From NCBI RefSeq assembly GCF_003611695.1, contig NZ_RAWE01000045.1, forward strand, positions 1-56,747: a DNA stretch of 56,747 nucleotides, written 5' to 3'. Origin of the DNA: Corallococcus carmarthensis. GTDB lineage: Bacteria; Myxococcota; Myxococcia; Myxococcales; Myxococcaceae. The position numbers were made by a program, and so were the translations under genes. The notes under the pieces were generated by a model. The model saw only the letters and a program-made list of their open reading frames with translations, had not been told where the DNA came from and did not search any database. Below, in pieces: positions 8,401-17,049 of the stretch. The first letter of the stretch is position 1; each line of letters opens with the position of its first letter.

Positions 8401-10421
8401 CCGCGAGCGCGGGCGACATCTTCAACATCTCCGCGCGCAACCAGTGGGCCCCCGCGTGCGTGCTGTCCAAGGCGCAGCTGCAGAAGCCGATGCAGACCCA
8501 GGGCACCCTGGGTGGGGTGAACGTGTCCAACGCGCTCACCGGCACCGAGGGCTACCTGGTGTCCTTCAGCGACAGCGCCTTCAGCGCGCAGTCCAACGCC
8601 ACGTCCAACTACTCAGGCGCGTCCAGCTCCGTCCGGGGTTGCGCGGGGACCCGGGTGGAGGCCGGCACCAGCTGGGACCTCTTCGTCACGGTCGAGGCCT
8701 CCGTCTACGCCTACGCGGAGGCGTGCCTGGCCAGCGAGAAGGGCCACCGCACCACCAACGACAGCACCAACGGCGGTGACCAGCGCGTCAGCGCCACGTA
8801 CAACACCGGCATCCGCCTGCCGGGCACGCCGTTCCCGGACCTGCCCGTGGGCTCGCTCCTGCTGGTGCAGGTGGAGAAGAACACCCAGGTCGTGCGCGAC
8901 GTGCAGGTGGTGCAGCCGGCCATGTCCGTCATCATCGGACGCAAGCCGGGGCTCGCGGACACGCAGACGGATCCGGGCGTGGACCTGTACCTGGTGGCCA
9001 ACGACGCCGCGAAGGTGGCGCTGCCCGGCTCCACGTTCACGTGCTCGCCGGACACGACGCACTCGCTGACGGTGGACTTGCAGAAGCTGGTGCCCGCGGG
9101 CTCCGCCGTGCGCCAGATGGCGCCGGCCATGGCCCGGGTGCTGACGGACATGCGCACCGCCACCGAGGCCCTGGTCAACCAGGGCCGGGTGCTCTCCCAG
9201 GACATGGCGGCCCGCCGCCAGGGGGCCACGAGCGCGCTCAACACGGCCTGCCGCGAGGAGACCCAGTGCAACGTCACCGGCACCTGCAACACGGTGTGCG
9301 ACGTGAGCCAGTTCCCCGCGTCGCTCATGTCCCTCTACGACACCTTCGTGTCCAAGGAGCTGGCGCGGCTGGAGCGCAAGGTGGAGATCCGCGCCGTCGA
9401 GCGGCAGATGGAGCTTCTGTCGCTGGAGATGAAGGCGCTGTCGCGCGACGAGGACGCCCTGGAGGAGCAGAGCCGCCTGCTGCGGCTGGTGCCCGCCTGG
9501 AGCCTTCGCAACCTGGACGGTGAGAAGCTGCGCCAGAGCACCCAGGCCCTGTCCGTGCTGGTGACGGACCACCTGTTCCCGGTGCTGGACCTGCGCTACC
9601 CGTCGGTGCTCGCCGGCCTGAAGACGAGGACGGCCTTCACCAACCTGGTGCGCGCCGACTGGTCGCAGGCGTACGTGAACCTGGCCGACCTGGAGCTCAC
9701 CGCCGTGAACGAGGTGACGAGCGCCCTGGCCGACGGCCGCTTCGCGGACAAGGACCCCAACTACACGCTCGTGGCCCTGAGCTTCCCGAAGCCGGGCGTC
9801 CCCGCGACCACGTCGCCGTGGCTGAAGGCCAGCCCGGAGCGCTCCAAGGCGGTGTGGGACTCGCTGCTGAACACCGCGAGCCCCAAGGCGGCCTTCTCCG
9901 TGCAGCTGGTGCCTTCGGACTTCTACGCCGCCGACGGCGCGGTGTCCGGGGCGCTGCAGTGCACGGAGGCCACGCCCATCCTCCACCGCATGGGGCTGTA
10001 CCTCGTGCGCGCCGGCGGTTCGACGTCCGCGGAGAACACCACGCTCAACGGGCAGTTCCTGCGCTCGGCGACCACGTTCGAGCAGGAGCTGACCTTCACC
10101 GGATCGCAGGGCCTGAAGAAGTACTTCATCGAGGACGACCTGCTGGAGGGCGCCCGGTGGCGGCTGGGCCAGAACCGCGTGCTGTTCGGTCTGACCGCGG
10201 ACGCCATCAGCACCTTCCAGACGAAGGAGCTGGCGATGCCGGAGAACGAGCAGTTCACCGGCGGCGATGGCCTGTCGCCCTTCAGCACCGTGCGCTTCGA
10301 CGTGACGGGCCTGCGCACCAACCCCATCCACCCGCTGGATGCGGCCACGGAGCTGGTGCTCGTGTACCAGGTGGACCGCCGCACCGTGGGCTCCATGCCG
10401 GAGCCGCTGGTGTGCCAGTAG
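5412..10421 (+). CDS. Giant PA14-domain, coiled-coil lipoprotein
   Basis: This is an exported lipoprotein of 1669 residues. Start choice is the ATG at 5412, with GAGAGGGG 7 bases upstream. It gives a clean type II signal peptide with lipobox LMAC and Cys21. A Cys-rich segment follows (about 30-230). A PA14 carbohydrate- or surface-binding domain lies at about 360-490, including GTYTFEITTDDGMRLWVDN and the typical YFDNG. The central and C-terminal parts are long and helical. Charged heptad-like segments near residues 853-920 and 1310-1362 suggest extended coiled coils. It lies 101 bases upstream of the Rhs-amidase gene, so it may be an anchor, exporter or delivery partner for it, but a terminator hairpin separates them. 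No enzyme motif is visible. Confidence 0.8.
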   Translation: MKQYGRRAWWALVATVGLMACGPEPEPETTAVEAMAAQEQALDGTSCRPTSEPVVGSGLSQKCTGPWEYRDLCFKSGSSSACGGIIGYQPATCTSTCNHPTGYERQTFGGTASGVYRTTRSCDYSEKPPCTTTNKSTYSKTCSQVASDVVATLRAQGKEFTGHPLTVVSATPGSRTYSNFRVLSNTAELYITEENFAEACTIVIDNVGVNWVNSQDPVCGTYACNGAPIYPTCRDASFGTEPNPATCDGLAGGGVKYSQPGKMLSELGGAADTRQEPALPNRPLCLTADDVPFSSAQTKYGRLQATWDRVASLPSSSVDQPLLQRNLVDAFKTLFELQGQLLTPAQQDFILQRYADFPDFNRVTRVDPTVDFSWGRGSPSGAIAPETFSARWTGEVQAPVTGTYTFEITTDDGMRLWVDNTLRIDAWFSQAPTAYTTTVNLQAGQRYALRVEYFDNGDSATARLRWTPPGSSGLVVIPPEQLYLTASSTHGLRAEYFDEMDLTSNNCNAWTPPAAAEACASTGAVDATLAMCHRMAQSHVPADRVATVWQRCMDAAASAAAVSCSGPSPYKQAWYDISQALLRKDVLALKRDSQGQLIQADLQARMARLDQWYGLARTQVYGGAALPEALWKDLDLTFSDFWKQAYAGGLLSQDGTQLIAGDPFNTGLSTDRAMLTAALTPVGGSTSLPLSNAPLLLLLGDGLHGLHDRLADVSQMHDLGCRFMVCAGPPPVQTEVSELWRLYGAMADETTLNAAVQGASNLALAPAERNAWRNLFDLLRQRHAALRTAVTEVYGATDYSPSLLMGTSPTTTPAAALMLSRAIQDGSTRTASYLRTGTFLPSARNSLRAGIQEAKRAQLDNLITQRTQKLTTDKADFVQHRTDYVNARLAEMGNVQQRTSVKDQLKLRLTQFDQLAVDLTGLRANAALEDAAFGDFAAAFNVASEAESADLARLAITRGTPDTLVISAQEARFEPGMSQGNFTSYAVRKNGAVWTQAASAGDIFNISARNQWAPACVLSKAQLQKPMQTQGTLGGVNVSNALTGTEGYLVSFSDSAFSAQSNATSNYSGASSSVRGCAGTRVEAGTSWDLFVTVEASVYAYAEACLASEKGHRTTNDSTNGGDQRVSATYNTGIRLPGTPFPDLPVGSLLLVQVEKNTQVVRDVQVVQPAMSVIIGRKPGLADTQTDPGVDLYLVANDAAKVALPGSTFTCSPDTTHSLTVDLQKLVPAGSAVRQMAPAMARVLTDMRTATEALVNQGRVLSQDMAARRQGATSALNTACREETQCNVTGTCNTVCDVSQFPASLMSLYDTFVSKELARLERKVEIRAVERQMELLSLEMKALSRDEDALEEQSRLLRLVPAWSLRNLDGEKLRQSTQALSVLVTDHLFPVLDLRYPSVLAGLKTRTAFTNLVRADWSQAYVNLADLELTAVNEVTSALADGRFADKDPNYTLVALSFPKPGVPATTSPWLKASPERSKAVWDSLLNTASPKAAFSVQLVPSDFYAADGAVSGALQCTEATPILHRMGLYLVRAGGSTSAENTTLNGQFLRSATTFEQELTFTGSQGLKKYFIEDDLLEGARWRLGQNRVLFGLTADAISTFQTKELAMPENEQFTGGDGLSPFSTVRFDVTGLRTNPIHPLDAATELVLVYQVDRRTVGSMPEPLVCQ

Positions 10422-10460
10422 GCCGGCGGCCCGTCACGGGCCGCGCGTGAGCCGTTCCCA

Positions 10461-10492
10461 GGGGAGCGCCGGCAACGGCGCTCCCCGCTTTT
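10461..10492 (+). terminator. Intrinsic terminator after the PA14 lipoprotein
   Basis: A perfect 11-bp stem (GGGGAGCGCCG / CGGCGCTCCCC) with a GCAA tetraloop is followed by GCTTTTCTT. This is the most canonical terminator in the window. Confidence 0.85.
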
Positions 10493-10522
10493 CTTCCCAT
10501 CCCACTTCCCGCAGGAGTCACC

Positions 10523-13500
10523 ATGTCACCGCTACGGAAGCTGTCCGTGGCCTTGTTGTGCCTTGTCGCGCCCGGGGCCCAGGCCCAGGGCACGCCGTTC
10601 GCGGATTCACGCGTCCAGGCGCCGGAGCTCGCCGCTCCGCAGCGAGGCTCGCTCGTGGGGCAGTACGCCCACACCACCTTCGGTCCCGCCGACGTGAGCC
10701 GGGGCGGCTTCAGCCTGCCGTCCCCATTCCAGGTGCCGCAGGACCGGGGGCCGCTGCTCGTACAGCCCTTCCCGACGTACTCGCCCGACGGCGGCCTGAA
10801 TGAATGGGGCATGGGCTGGGGCACCAGCCTCACCGTCCAGCGCATCCGCGCGCGCGGCGAGGTGGACTACGCCACCGACGACCTGAGCGGGCCCTGGGGC
10901 CGCATGGTGAAGGGCACGGATGGAGCGTGGTACCCGGTGGACTTCACCGCGGGCGTGCGCGTGGTGGAGACGGGCGCGTCGCTGGTGGCGTTCCTGCCGG
11001 ACGGCAGCCGGTGGACCTTCGGCGCGCAGGTGCGGGTGGACACGCCGCGCGGCACGCACACGTGGTTCCTGGAGGAGGCGCGGGACGCCACCGGCCAGGG
11101 CACGAGGCTGGACTGGACGGTGAACCCCTCCGGCCGGCCCTTCCTGGACCGCGTGCGCTACGGCGGACGGGGCGAGGACTTCCACTACGAGGTGGCCTTC
11201 GCCTACGCGCCCCGGGCGCTCGCCACGGTGGACTACCGCAGCGGCGCGCCCCTGACGCTGGACCGCCGCGTCCAGGAGGTGGCGCTGCGCGTGCGCACGG
11301 CGGCCACTGGCACGCCCGTGGAGCGCTTCCACTACGCGCTGACGTACCAGGACGAAGCCCTGGGCCCCGCCTTCCGCCTCACCGGGGTGCGGCAGGTGTT
11401 CGCCTCCGGCGCGACGCCGCCCGCCACGCAGTACACCTACTCGGAGTCGGACGAGGCGCTGCAGGCGGCCCGGTTCCAGGCCGCGCCCGGACTGGACGGC
11501 CTGCTGTCCGCGTTCGGCGGCGACGCGTTCCAGCCGGAGCACGCGGCCCTGGTGGACGTGGATCAGGACGGACGGCTGGACGTGGAGCATCACCAGCGCC
11601 AGACGCTCTTCGTGCAGGAGGGCACCGGCTTCCGCGTGGAGGAGCTGCCGGCGCCCGGCTCGGGCACCGTGCCCGAGTGCCGCCCGCCGGAGTCCGTCTA
11701 CAACGAGCCCCGGCACCTGGTGCAGCTGGGCCCGGACACGGACGCGCACCAGGTGGTGGACCTGCGCGCGGATGGCGCCTGGCAGGCGACGGAGCTGACG
11801 GTGTGCTCGCGCGACGGCCAGCTCGTGAACCGCCAGTCGCTCCAGGGCAACTGGGAGCTGGGCCCGCAGACGCGCCTGGTGGACCTGAACCGCGACCGGC
11901 GTCCGGACCTGCTGCGCGTGTACGAGGGCGGCTATGACGTCCTGCCCAACGTGGGCACGGATCCGGTGGCGCCCGCGTTCGGCCCCAGGGTGAGCGGCGG
12001 CCTGATGCCGTACTTCACCCCGCACACCAGCTGGGTGCAGGACCTCAACGGCGACGGGCAGTCGGACCTCGTCGCGCGCCACGAGGGCGGGCTCGTCGTG
12101 TGGTACGGGCAGGGCCAGTACCGCTTCGACGGCGCGGGCCAGGGCATGCCGGTGCGCCTGTGGTACGGCGGCGAGCTGAGCGGGTTCCTGGACTACCAGC
12201 TCGCGTTCGTGGACCTGAACAAGGACGGCCTGTCGGACCTGGTGCTGTGGCAGCAGGGCTACGCGCTCTTCTTCGTGAACACCGGCGAGGAGTTCGCGGA
12301 GGTGCGCGCCCCCCTGGGTGACTTCTTCGACGGGCTGCCCGGCCCGGTGGTGGTGGGCGACCTCACGGGCACCGGCGGCACGCAGCTCAACACGGTCCGG
12401 CTGGGGCAGGCGTACGCCGTCACCCTGGATGCACCGGGCTCGGGGCTCATGCGCTCCGCGGACGACGGCAAGGGCACGCGCCTGGCGTTCCAGTACGCGT
12501 GGAGCCCCGCGGTCCCCGGCATCCACCAGCGCGAGGCGGTCCTCTCCGCGCTGGACGTGACGTCCTCCGGCCGTGCCCCCGAGCACATCACCTACGACTA
12601 CGCGAAGCCCGTCATGCACCCGGTCAGCCGCTCGCTGCTGGGCTACCAGGACGTGTCACGCGTCACGCCGGTGGTCACGGACACGTCCACCTTCGCGCAC
12701 GACGAGCGGCAGACCGGCCTGCTCGTCTCCAGCACGTCCACGGACACGCGCACCCCGGGCGTGGAGCGTTTCGAGTGGCGCGTGTACGAGGCGACGAGCT
12801 CCTTCGGCCTGCCGTGGAAGCGGCTGCACGAGCAGCACACCGGGTGGCGCTCCGGCTTGCGCCAGGTGGAGGAGTGGACGGAGGTGCAGGCCTACACCGC
12901 GGAGCTGTGCCCGGCCCGCAGCGTGCTGCACACCGCGAACGGCACGCTCACCACCGAGCGCACCCGCGCGACCCTGTCCGGGCTCGCGGGACACCTTCAC
13001 TGCCTGGACGCGAACGTGGTGCTGACGGGCCAGCACGCGGACGCGACGCTGGACTTCCGCCACGAGTCGCGCACGACGCGCAACGCGGTGGGCATGGTCC
13101 AGAAGCTGGAGAGCCTGGCGCCCACCGGCGCGCTGACGCTCCAGGACGTCTTCTACCGGCCGGACTTTTCCGTGGAGCACGTCGCCGTGCCGGGGCAGGG
13201 CTCGACCTGGTTCGACTTCGAGCCGGGCGGCACCCTCCTGCGCAAGGTGACGTCCCCGGACGGCACCACCGTGGAGGTGGCCGGCCGCGACCCGCTGACA
13301 GACGCCGCCCGCGCCCTGCGCTACGGCCGGGGCACGGCGAGCTACACGGAGTCCTTCCGCTACGACGGCCTGGAGCGGCTGTCGCGGCAGTGGGATGACC
13401 AGGGGCTCGCGACGGAGACGAACCCCGCCACGAAGCTGTCCTACCAGTACGCCACCGCGCTCACGCCCGCGCTGGTGCAGGTGGAGTCGCTGGTGGACAC

Positions 13501-16144
13501 GCAAGGCGGCGCGCGGCGCCAGGCGGCCGAGTGGAGCACCGCGGCCGGTGAGCCCGTGGCGACGGCGCAGCGCATCCCCGGAGGCTGGTCCTTCCAGCCC
13601 GTCACCACCTACGACCCGGCCCAGCTGGAGACGCGGCGGTACGCGCGCCCCCACGCGCCGGGCACGCTCCAGCCGGAGCAGGTGACCTATGGCGACCTGC
13701 TGACGGGGGCCGCGTCGCTGGGCTTCAGCCGGGGCGCCGGCTTCGGCCACGTGGCGGAGTCCTCCGCCTTCCTCCAGACGGGCGTCCAGCGCCAGGAGCG
13801 CGCGACGCTGACGGTGGAGGCGGCGGGGCTGCGGCGGGACGTGGTGGAGAACGGCACCTTCACCACTTCGCGCTGGACCGACGGCAGCGACCGCGTGCGC
13901 GCCTTCCAGGACGCGGACGGCACGCGCTACGAGTACACCTACGACGTGCTGGGCCGCGTGCGCGACGTGAAGCTGCCGGACGGCAAGCACCACCAACTGG
14001 CCCTGGACGCGCACGGGCGCGTGACGCGCGTGGCGCGCGAGGCCGTCGCCACGGTGGAGTACGCCTACGACCCCGTCTCCAGCCTGCCCACGCAGCGCCG
14101 GCTGCTGAGCCCGGCGGGCGCGGCCCGCGGCACGGAGGCCTGGACGTATGACGGCCTGGGCCGCAAGACGGAAGCCCTGCACACCGACCTTGGCACCGGC
14201 TCCACGCAGCGCTACCGCTTCTACTACGACGGCGCCACGCCCCAGTCCCCGCTCACGCGCACGCACCTGGGCGAGCTCACCGGCGTGGAGGGGCAGGGCT
14301 TCCAGAAGACCTTCCAGTACCGCGCGGACGGCAAGGTGTCGCGCCGGGTGGTGACCCTCACGGGCTGGCGCACGGTGGACACGCAGTTCGTCTACTCCGA
14401 CGGCGGCGACGTCGCGCGCGAGACGACGCTCGTGAGCGACGCGACCGGCGCGCTCCTGTCCTCGCACACGCAGGAGGACCGCTGGGACGCGCACGGCCGC
14501 CTGGCGGAGACGCGGCTGGACGGCGCGCTCCTGGCCCTCTACGGCTACGACGCGGAAGGGCAGCCGGTGACGGCGGACTTCGCCAACGGCACGCGGGTGA
14601 CGCTGGGCCGCGACCCGCTCACCCGCCGGCAGCTCACCAAGGCGCAGCAGGGCCCGGGGTGGACCGCCACCGTGGCGCAGCGGCTGGACAGCCGTGGCAA
14701 CGTGGCCGCGGAGTCCTACGGCTCCAACGGCGGATCGCTGGAGCGCGACTACGCGTACTCGCCACGCGGCTTCCTCACCACGTCGCAGGACAGCGGACAT
14801 GCGTATGCCTATGAGTACGACGGCCAGGGCCTGCCCTCCGCCATCGAACAGGACGGCGTGCGCCAGACGCTGACGCGGCAGGGCAACACCCTGACCGTGG
14901 GCGGCGTGACGTACACCTTCGACGACCTGGGCCGCACCGTGTCGCGCGGGGACCTGGTGTTCGAGTACGGCCCCAACGGCCAGGTGGCTCGCGCCCATCG
15001 CCCCGGCCAGGAGGAGTGGCGCTTCCTCTACGACGAGGCCGGACAGCGGCTGCTCAAGCTCGCCGGCACGGTGCCGCAAGCGGCCTACCTGGACGGCGGC
15101 GCGCTGCTGACGAAGGGGGGCCTGACGAAGCCGCTCCGGTTCGCCCGCCAGGTGATGGGGCTGGTGAACGACGGCGTCTTCCAGCTCGTGGGCACCGACA
15201 ACCGGGGCACGGTGATGGCGGACGCGCTGGGGCAGCTGCTGGTCGCCTCGCCGTTCGGCGCGCGGAGCTTCCGCCCGGTGAGCGCGGAGGTGCTCGACTA
15301 CGTGGAGAAGGGCTTCGACGTGGACCTGGGGCTCGCGCGCATGGGCGCCCGTGACTACGACCCGGCCATCAACCGCTTCCTCACGCCGGACCCGCTCTTC
15401 CTGGAGCAGCCGTCGCTCTGCGTGGACAGCCCCGTGGAGTGCAACCTCTACGCGTACGCGCGCAACGCGCCCACGCGCTTCGTGGACCCGAGCGGCTTCA
15501 AGGCCAAGGCGGCCGCCGCTCCGGCCGTGAAGGAGGACCCGGAGGTCCTGGTCACGCCCTATGTCGTGGAGATGAACCGCTTCAAGACGCTGGAGGGCGG
15601 GAACCTCAAGAATGTGAACGCCATCGTGTTGCACCGCACGAGCGCGTCCACCGCGGCCAGCACGCTGCATGCCTACAAGGACGGCCAGAAGACCGGCGCC
15701 CACTTCCTGGTGACCGAGGACGGACGCATCATCCAGACGATGAAGCTGGACCAGGTGGCCTCGCACGTGGGGCAGATCCGCGCGCGCTGCGAGGAGGAGA
15801 ACACCTGCTCGGCCGCGGAGAAGGCGGTGCTCAAGAACCTGTGGGACGCGAAGCGCGTCGCCAGTTATTCCGACCGCAAGAAGGACGTCTACAAGCACGA
15901 GCTGACCAAGAGCTACCCGGACCGCTATCCCCTCAACGAGGATTCCATTGGCATCGAGGTGGTGGGCGTCAAGGATGCCAAGGGCGCGTTCAATGAGCCC
16001 ACGGCGGCCCAGGTCTCCGCGGTCCAGCAGTTGGTGGGCGTGCTGCAGGACCGTTACAAACTCAAGGACACGGACGTCTTCGTGCACGGGGTCATCGCCT
16101 ACAAGGACACCCCGCGCGGCGAAGGAAAGGGCTTCGGGTACTGA
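10523..16144 (+). CDS. SpvB/FG-GAP/Rhs protein with C-terminal amidase toxin-like domain
   Basis: This is an exported polymorphic-toxin-like protein of 1873 residues. A type I signal peptide ends near GAQA. An SpvB/TcaC-like region follows (about 30-330, including LNEWGMGWG). Calcium-loop FG-GAP motifs occur near 347, 454, 507 and 564 (DVDQDGRLD, DLNGDGQSD, DLNKDGLSD). Rhs/YD repeats span about 920-1620. The Rhs core ends ARDYDPAINRF...DPSG at 1655-1658. The last 215 residues form an Amidase_2-type domain: H1704 in VLHRTS, AHFLVTEDG (H1727), SIGIEVVG, then H1855 and K1861. Family members cut the amide bond between MurNAc and L-Ala in peptidoglycan. The usual Asp/Cys zinc ligand two residues after the Lys is Thr here. 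The ATG has GCAGGAG upstream. A small exported gene begins 2 bases after the stop. Confidence 0.88.
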   Translation: MSPLRKLSVALLCLVAPGAQAQGTPFADSRVQAPELAAPQRGSLVGQYAHTTFGPADVSRGGFSLPSPFQVPQDRGPLLVQPFPTYSPDGGLNEWGMGWGTSLTVQRIRARGEVDYATDDLSGPWGRMVKGTDGAWYPVDFTAGVRVVETGASLVAFLPDGSRWTFGAQVRVDTPRGTHTWFLEEARDATGQGTRLDWTVNPSGRPFLDRVRYGGRGEDFHYEVAFAYAPRALATVDYRSGAPLTLDRRVQEVALRVRTAATGTPVERFHYALTYQDEALGPAFRLTGVRQVFASGATPPATQYTYSESDEALQAARFQAAPGLDGLLSAFGGDAFQPEHAALVDVDQDGRLDVEHHQRQTLFVQEGTGFRVEELPAPGSGTVPECRPPESVYNEPRHLVQLGPDTDAHQVVDLRADGAWQATELTVCSRDGQLVNRQSLQGNWELGPQTRLVDLNRDRRPDLLRVYEGGYDVLPNVGTDPVAPAFGPRVSGGLMPYFTPHTSWVQDLNGDGQSDLVARHEGGLVVWYGQGQYRFDGAGQGMPVRLWYGGELSGFLDYQLAFVDLNKDGLSDLVLWQQGYALFFVNTGEEFAEVRAPLGDFFDGLPGPVVVGDLTGTGGTQLNTVRLGQAYAVTLDAPGSGLMRSADDGKGTRLAFQYAWSPAVPGIHQREAVLSALDVTSSGRAPEHITYDYAKPVMHPVSRSLLGYQDVSRVTPVVTDTSTFAHDERQTGLLVSSTSTDTRTPGVERFEWRVYEATSSFGLPWKRLHEQHTGWRSGLRQVEEWTEVQAYTAELCPARSVLHTANGTLTTERTRATLSGLAGHLHCLDANVVLTGQHADATLDFRHESRTTRNAVGMVQKLESLAPTGALTLQDVFYRPDFSVEHVAVPGQGSTWFDFEPGGTLLRKVTSPDGTTVEVAGRDPLTDAARALRYGRGTASYTESFRYDGLERLSRQWDDQGLATETNPATKLSYQYATALTPALVQVESLVDTQGGARRQAAEWSTAAGEPVATAQRIPGGWSFQPVTTYDPAQLETRRYARPHAPGTLQPEQVTYGDLLTGAASLGFSRGAGFGHVAESSAFLQTGVQRQERATLTVEAAGLRRDVVENGTFTTSRWTDGSDRVRAFQDADGTRYEYTYDVLGRVRDVKLPDGKHHQLALDAHGRVTRVAREAVATVEYAYDPVSSLPTQRRLLSPAGAARGTEAWTYDGLGRKTEALHTDLGTGSTQRYRFYYDGATPQSPLTRTHLGELTGVEGQGFQKTFQYRADGKVSRRVVTLTGWRTVDTQFVYSDGGDVARETTLVSDATGALLSSHTQEDRWDAHGRLAETRLDGALLALYGYDAEGQPVTADFANGTRVTLGRDPLTRRQLTKAQQGPGWTATVAQRLDSRGNVAAESYGSNGGSLERDYAYSPRGFLTTSQDSGHAYAYEYDGQGLPSAIEQDGVRQTLTRQGNTLTVGGVTYTFDDLGRTVSRGDLVFEYGPNGQVARAHRPGQEEWRFLYDEAGQRLLKLAGTVPQAAYLDGGALLTKGGLTKPLRFARQVMGLVNDGVFQLVGTDNRGTVMADALGQLLVASPFGARSFRPVSAEVLDYVEKGFDVDLGLARMGARDYDPAINRFLTPDPLFLEQPSLCVDSPVECNLYAYARNAPTRFVDPSGFKAKAAAAPAVKEDPEVLVTPYVVEMNRFKTLEGGNLKNVNAIVLHRTSASTAASTLHAYKDGQKTGAHFLVTEDGRIIQTMKLDQVASHVGQIRARCEEENTCSAAEKAVLKNLWDAKRVASYSDRKKDVYKHELTKSYPDRYPLNEDSIGIEVVGVKDAKGAFNEPTAAQVSAVQQLVGVLQDRYKLKDTDVFVHGVIAYKDTPRGEGKGFGY

Positions 16145-16146
16145 CC

Positions 16147-16620
16147 ATGCGACGCAACCCTCAAGGAATGAAGCTCCGGCGCTGGACCGGGATGGCGGTG
16201 CTCGCCGGCCTCGCGGCCACGCTCGCGCAGGCCGAGCCACCCCGGTGGACCGTCCCGGCGAACGCTCGCATCGAGCACCTGACCGCCGGCATTGAGGACG
16301 GCTCGCACAGCACCGACAAGGAGCATTGCGGCTACTTCAAGCTCTCCGCGGAGGAGGCGCTCACGTACCTGCGCTCGGCGACGCCCATCCCGGAGGAGGA
16401 GGTGCATGACCGGGTGGAGTGGGCGGGCTGCGTCGTGCAGGGCACGCTGGTGTCCGGCAAGGGCAAGCAGCGCAAGGAGGTCACCTTCGTGATCTCCGCG
16501 ACGCTCGCGGCCCGCCTCCACGACCCCGTCAGCGGCCTGCGCTACCTCGTCTGCGAGGGCGCCTGCGCGGCGAAGATGAACGCCATCATCGAGAAGTACA
16601 TCCGGCAGGAGCCGAAGTAG
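16147..16620 (+). CDS. Exported Cys-containing protein, candidate immunity protein for the Rhs amidase
   Basis: The 157-residue product has an N-terminal signal peptide (hydrophobic MAVLAGLAATLAQA, cut near AQA|EP). The mature part has four cysteines (CGYF, AGCVV, VCEGAC), suggesting disulfides in the periplasm. It starts 2 bases after the Rhs stop, so it is probably translationally coupled. An in-frame ATG at 16168 is an alternative start. Position, size and periplasmic routing are what an immunity protein against a peptidoglycan amidase would need. I do not recognise the family, so the immunity role is inferred from context. Confidence 0.75.
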   Translation: MRRNPQGMKLRRWTGMAVLAGLAATLAQAEPPRWTVPANARIEHLTAGIEDGSHSTDKEHCGYFKLSAEEALTYLRSATPIPEEEVHDRVEWAGCVVQGTLVSGKGKQRKEVTFVISATLAARLHDPVSGLRYLVCEGACAAKMNAIIEKYIRQEPK

Positions 16621-16639
16621 GCGCTGTCCGCTGGAGGAT

Positions 16640-16681
16640 GGGGGGCGGCTCACCGGTGCGATGGCCGGTGCGCGGCCCCCC
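16640..16681 (+). terminator. Two-part hairpin after the toxin/immunity pair
   Basis: Outer arms GGGGGGC/GCCCCCC and inner arms CACCGG/CCGGTG form a long stem 19 bases after the stop. Only TTCC follows, so terminator activity is likely but not certain. Confidence 0.5.
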
Positions 16682-16721
16682 TTCCACCTTGGTGTCTCCC
16701 CCATCCGGGCCGGAGGCATCC

Positions 16722-16934
16722 ATGGCGTCCCCCCCTCGCCGTCCGAAGTCCCACCTGCGCAAGCTGGTGGGCGGCTGCGTCGTGTCCGTCGCCCGGGCCT
16801 TCGCGCCCACGTCCGTCCTCGCGGATGGCCCACCGGTGATGGATGGCCGTCCGCGTTACGGTCGTGTTCCGGGCCCGCCCCGGGACTCTCAATCACTCGG
16901 AATCCGAGGCGCGGATCCACGCGTCATCGGATGA
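16722..16934 (+). CDS. Possible small ORF, 70 residues
   Basis: The ATG has a good GGAGG 5 bases upstream. The product starts MASPPRRPKSHLRKLVGG and has a weakly hydrophobic stretch ending near VLADGPP, a signal-peptide-like pattern. The C-terminal half is Arg/Pro/Gly-rich and looks like non-coding GC-rich translation. It may be a remnant or chance. No family is recognised. Confidence 0.2.
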   Translation: MASPPRRPKSHLRKLVGGCVVSVARAFAPTSVLADGPPVMDGRPRYGRVPGPPRDSQSLGIRGADPRVIG

Positions 16935-17049
16935 CGGCGGGATGACTCGGGAGTGAAAGCGGGGCGGGGGGCCCCGTGGTACGGTGCTCGCGTCATTTTT
17001 CAGGGGGGACATCCACGAGTGCCCGCCCTGGAACTTCGTGAGCCCCACC

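Larger units (their letters stand above)
16621..17049. other. 429-base gap between the Rhs locus and the alpha-2-macroglobulin operon
   Basis: It holds the hairpin at 16640-16681 and one possible small gene (16722-16934). The last 100 bases presumably contain the promoter of the downstream operon, although I see no convincing -35/-10 pair. No RNA gene or repeat is recognised. Confidence 0.6.

Noticed and set aside
10523-10601. Rhs protein as a lipoprotein toxin like SitA
   Set aside because: The signal peptide ends in GAQA with no lipobox Cys, so it is a type I signal.
12656-16240. 1194-codon minus-strand frame opposite the Rhs gene
   Set aside because: Composition is Arg/His/Val/Leu-biased antisense translation; the plus strand has clear Rhs and amidase motifs.
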